A stretch of DNA of 64,000 nucleotides from the NCBI RefSeq assembly GCF_001885095.1, contig NZ_LZDD01000001.1, positions 248,001-312,000 of the forward strand, given 5' to 3'. The notes under the pieces were generated by a model. It searched no databases, was not told where the DNA came from, and saw only the letters and a program-made list of their open reading frames with translations. The stretch's first letter is position 1; each line of letters begins with the position of its first letter. This DNA comes from Streptococcus bovimastitidis. Its GTDB lineage: Bacteria; Bacillota; Bacilli; Lactobacillales; Streptococcaceae. This document shows, in pieces, positions 61,467 to 64,000 of the stretch. The position numbers and the translations under genes are program-made.

Positions 61467-62969
61467 ATGGAAAAACGTGCAAGTGGAGTTCTAATGCATA
61501 TTAGTTCTCTACCAGGAGAATTTGGAATTGGAACCTTTGGCAAATCTGCTTATGACTTTGTCGATTTTTTGAAAGAAACAAAACAAACTTTTTGGCAAAT
61601 TTTGCCACTATCAACGACTAGTTTCGGTGATTCACCTTATCAATCTTTTTCAGCAATTGCAGGTAATACGCATTTTATCGATTTTACTTTATTAGTAAGA
61701 GCAGGCTACCTAAAAGTATCTGATTTTGCAGGTGTTGATTTTGGAACTGACCCTGAAGCCGTTGATTATGCAAAAATTTTCCATGCTAGACGTCCTATTT
61801 TGGAAACAGCAGTAGCTAATTTTCTAGCGTCAGCCGAGGGACCAGAAGCTTTATCAGTTTTTGAACAATCTGCGACATGGGTTACTGACTTTGCTGAATT
61901 TATGGCTATAAAAGAGCACTTTGGAAACAGAGCTTTACAAGAATGGTCAGATGTGGCCATCATTAAACGTGAAGAAGCAGCTTTAGCTAAATATCGTTCA
62001 GAGCTTAAAGATGTCATTAATTACCATAAAGTTTGTCAATATTTCTTCTTCCAACAATGGTTTGAATTGAAGACCTATGCTAACGATAATGGTATTGAAA
62101 TTATTGGTGATATGCCTATCTACATTTCAGCTGATAGTGTTGAAGTCTGGACAATGCCTGAATTATTCAAGGTTGATCAAGACAAGAAACCTATGTATAT
62201 CGCTGGTGTTCCTGCTGATGGCTTTAGTGAAGACGGCCAACTTTGGGGTAATCCGATTTACGATTGGAATAACCATTTGTCTACAGACTTTGCATGGTGG
62301 ATTTTCCGTATCCAAGAAAGTTGCAAAATGTACGACCACGTTCGTATCGACCACTTTAAAGGCTTTTCTGACTTTTGGGAAATCCCTGGCGGTGATAAGA
62401 CAGCTAAGAATGGACATTGGGCTTCAGCGCCTGGCTTTGAACTCTTTACAGCAGTCAAAGAGGCCTTGGGTGACCTGCCAATCATAGCTGAGAACTTGGG
62501 ATACATTGATGCTCGGGCAGAAAAATTATTGTCTGAGACTGGTTTCCCAGGAATGAAAATTTTAGAATTTGGTCTTTATGACGAAACGAGCAAAAGTTTC
62601 GACTTACCACATAATTATAGTGCCAATAATATTGCATACACTGGAACACATGATAATGAAGTGATTAATGGATGGTATGAAAACTTAACGGTTAAACAAG
62701 CTCGTTTTGTTAAAGAATACCTTGGACAAGCAGATCACGAACCAATTAATAAAGCCATGTTACGAACAATTTTTGCATCTGTTTGTGACTATTCTATTCT
62801 CTGTATGCAAGATTTATTGGATAAACCTGCAGATAGTCGTATGAACATGCCTAATACAGTTGGTGGCAACTGGCAATGGCGGATGCTTGCTGAAGACTTA
62901 ACAGTAGAACATAAAGCTTATCTGACTCATTTAACAGAGTTATATGGTAGAGCTAGAAGCAATAATTAA
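61467..62969 (+). CDS. malQ: 4-alpha-glucanotransferase MalQ
   Basis: A 500-aa GH77 enzyme. The start is ATG 61467 (MEKRASGVLMHISSLPGEFGIG) with GAGAGGT upstream; the longer frame from 61392 begins inside the promoter. Catalytic regions visible are VRIDHFKGF (Asp nucleophile), IIAENLG (Glu acid/base) and GTHDNEVINGW. It transfers maltodextrin segments and releases glucose. The next gene follows 20 bp later. Confidence 0.93.
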   Translation: MEKRASGVLMHISSLPGEFGIGTFGKSAYDFVDFLKETKQTFWQILPLSTTSFGDSPYQSFSAIAGNTHFIDFTLLVRAGYLKVSDFAGVDFGTDPEAVDYAKIFHARRPILETAVANFLASAEGPEALSVFEQSATWVTDFAEFMAIKEHFGNRALQEWSDVAIIKREEAALAKYRSELKDVINYHKVCQYFFFQQWFELKTYANDNGIEIIGDMPIYISADSVEVWTMPELFKVDQDKKPMYIAGVPADGFSEDGQLWGNPIYDWNNHLSTDFAWWIFRIQESCKMYDHVRIDHFKGFSDFWEIPGGDKTAKNGHWASAPGFELFTAVKEALGDLPIIAENLGYIDARAEKLLSETGFPGMKILEFGLYDETSKSFDLPHNYSANNIAYTGTHDNEVINGWYENLTVKQARFVKEYLGQADHEPINKAMLRTIFASVCDYSILCMQDLLDKPADSRMNMPNTVGGNWQWRMLAEDLTVEHKAYLTHLTELYGRARSNN

Positions 62970-62989
62970 TTTTTTGAAAAGAGGAAAAC

Positions 62990-64000
62990 ATGTCAACATT
63001 TACAACTTACACTGAGAACCGTCTAGGGAAATCATTAGCGCAAGCGCAAAATGAAGAAATCTACTTATCATTGTTAAGTTATGTTAAAGAAGCAGCTGCT
63101 GAAAAAAGTAAAAATACTGCTAAACGTAAAGTTTACTATATTTCTGCAGAATTTCTTATTGGTAAATTATTATCAAATAACTTAATCAACTTAGGTATTT
63201 ATAAAGAAGTCAAAGACGAATTAGCAGCTGCTGGCAAATCAATTGCGGAAGTAGAAGATGTTGAGTTAGAACCATCATTAGGTAATGGTGGGCTTGGACG
63301 CCTAGCTTCATGTTTTGTTGATTCCATTTCGAGTTTAGGAATTAATGGGGAAGGTGTTGGTCTTAACTACCATTGTGGTCTTTTTAAACAAGTCTTTAAA
63401 AACAATGAACAAGAAGCAGAGCCAAACTATTGGATTGAAGATGAATCTTGGTTGGTTCCAACAACTATTTCTTATGATGTTCCTTTTAAAAACTTTACTT
63501 TAAAATCACGTTTAGATCGCATTGATGTCTTAGGTTATAAACGCGATACAAAAAATTACCTCAATTTATTTGACATTGAAGGTGTTGATTATGGTCTTAT
63601 CAAGGATGGTATTTCTTTTGATAAAACTGAAATCAAAAAGAACTTAACCCTCTTCCTTTACCCTGATGACTCAGATCGTAATGGTGAATTATTACGTATT
63701 TATCAACAATACTTTATGGTATCTAATGCAGCGCAATTATTGATTGAAGAAGCTATTGAACGTGGTTCAAATCTTCACGATTTAGCTGATTATGCCTATG
63801 TTCAAATTAATGATACCCATCCATCAATGGTCATCCCAGAATTAATTCGTCTTTTGACTGAAAAACATGGTTTTGATTTTGAGGAAGCTGTTTCAGTTGT
63901 TAGACAAATGGTTGGTTATACAAACCATACGATTTTGGCAGAAGCCCTTGAAAAATGGCCATTAGACTACTTGAATGAAGTTGTTCCACATTTAGTTGTT
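62990..64000 (+). CDS. glgP: Maltodextrin/glycogen phosphorylase, 5' part
   Basis: The reading frame begins at ATG 62990 behind GAGG and runs off the right edge after 337 codons. It has [17 protein letters not shown], then [18 protein letters not shown] and [10 protein letters not shown], characteristic of alpha-glucan phosphorylases, with the [14 protein letters not shown] region further on. The Lys that binds pyridoxal phosphate is beyond the window. It releases glucose-1-phosphate from maltodextrins and works with MalQ. Co-transcribed with malQ. Confidence 0.93.
   Translation, partial: MSTFTTYTENRLGKSLAQAQNEEIYLSLLSYVKEAAAEKSKNTAKRKVYYISAEFLIGKLLSNNLINLGIYKEVKDELAAAGKSIAEVEDVELEPSLGNGGLGRLASCFVDSISSLGINGEGVGLNYHCGLFKQVFKNNEQEAEPNYWIEDESWLVPTTISYDVPFKNFTLKSRLDRIDVLGYKRDTKNYLNLFDIEGVDYGLIKDGISFDKTEIKKNLTLFLYPDDSDRNGELLRIYQQYFMVSNAAQLLIEEAIERGSNLHDLADYAYVQINDTHPSMVIPELIRLLTEKHGFDFEEAVSVVRQMVGYTNHTILAEALEKWPLDYLNEVVPHLVV

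Noticed and set aside
1-64000. CRISPR arrays, rRNA and tRNA genes
   Set aside because: No array of regularly spaced repeats, no tRNA-like cloverleaf end (GGTTCRANNCC with acceptor stem) and no rRNA-like stretch was seen when reading the gaps.

Overview
The window looks like the chromosome of a pyogenic-group Streptococcus. The core block carries dltXABCD, uvrB, glnQ/glnP with two fused substrate-binding domains, obgE, a pepS-type aminopeptidase, and a MalR-controlled maltodextrin regulon (malE-malF-malG, malR, malQ, glgP). The species cannot be fixed from the sequence alone; S. uberis, S. parauberis, S. iniae and S. dysgalactiae are plausible. I see no rRNA, tRNA or CRISPR array.

Positions 1 to about 20.7 kb are the right-hand part of an integrative conjugative element of the Tn1549-like clostridial type. 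It begins inside a huge SNF2-type helicase gene, followed by an SSB-like gene. Next comes an AT-rich defence cargo (about 2.96-10.44 kb). The cargo holds a small XRE controller, two C5 cytosine methyltransferases, an McrB-like NTPase and a LlaJI-type nuclease, which together form a LlaJI-family restriction-modification operon. It ends with an unnamed pair, a DUF6414-like protein and a Clp-type AAA+ ATPase, whose reading frames overlap. The element continues with a MOBP relaxase and MobC on the minus strand next to a palindrome-rich oriT candidate. A two-component system with a MacB/FtsX-type ABC exporter, a sigma-70-like small protein, a 490-bp non-coding and probably structured segment, a 53-aa ORF and a large serine recombinase follow. 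Just beyond the recombinase lies a second copy of its last 13 codons and 3' hairpin, apparently the scar of an earlier related insertion.

From about 21.1 kb the sequence is streptococcal chromosome. The first part (21-38 kb) holds a YtrA-type GntR/ABC operon, four uncharacterised genes including a J-domain-like and a HIRAN-domain protein, an orphan PTS EIIC, small enzymes (RibD-like reductase, Nudix, deoxyribosyltransferase, GNAT, hotdog thioesterases), a FetAB-type exporter, a DUF1846 protein, and an MFS transporter behind a long structured leader. The second part (38-52 kb) holds rsuA, a CorA transporter, the aminopeptidase, obgE, a PnuC-like transporter, an ABC-F gene, a decayed LPXTG-like surface-protein gene, glnQP and uvrB. 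The last part (51.8-64 kb) is the dlt operon for teichoic-acid D-alanylation and the maltodextrin locus, which runs off the right edge inside glgP.

The most notable regulatory finding is the leader of the ABC-F gene on the minus strand near 45.5-45.73 kb. It has a three-codon upstream ORF with a strong ribosome-binding site, mutually exclusive hairpins and an intrinsic terminator, as in ribosome-sensing attenuation, plus a perfect 15-bp inverted repeat over the -35. The most interesting candidate for an undescribed system is the DUF6414-like/AAA+ pair in the element's defence cargo.
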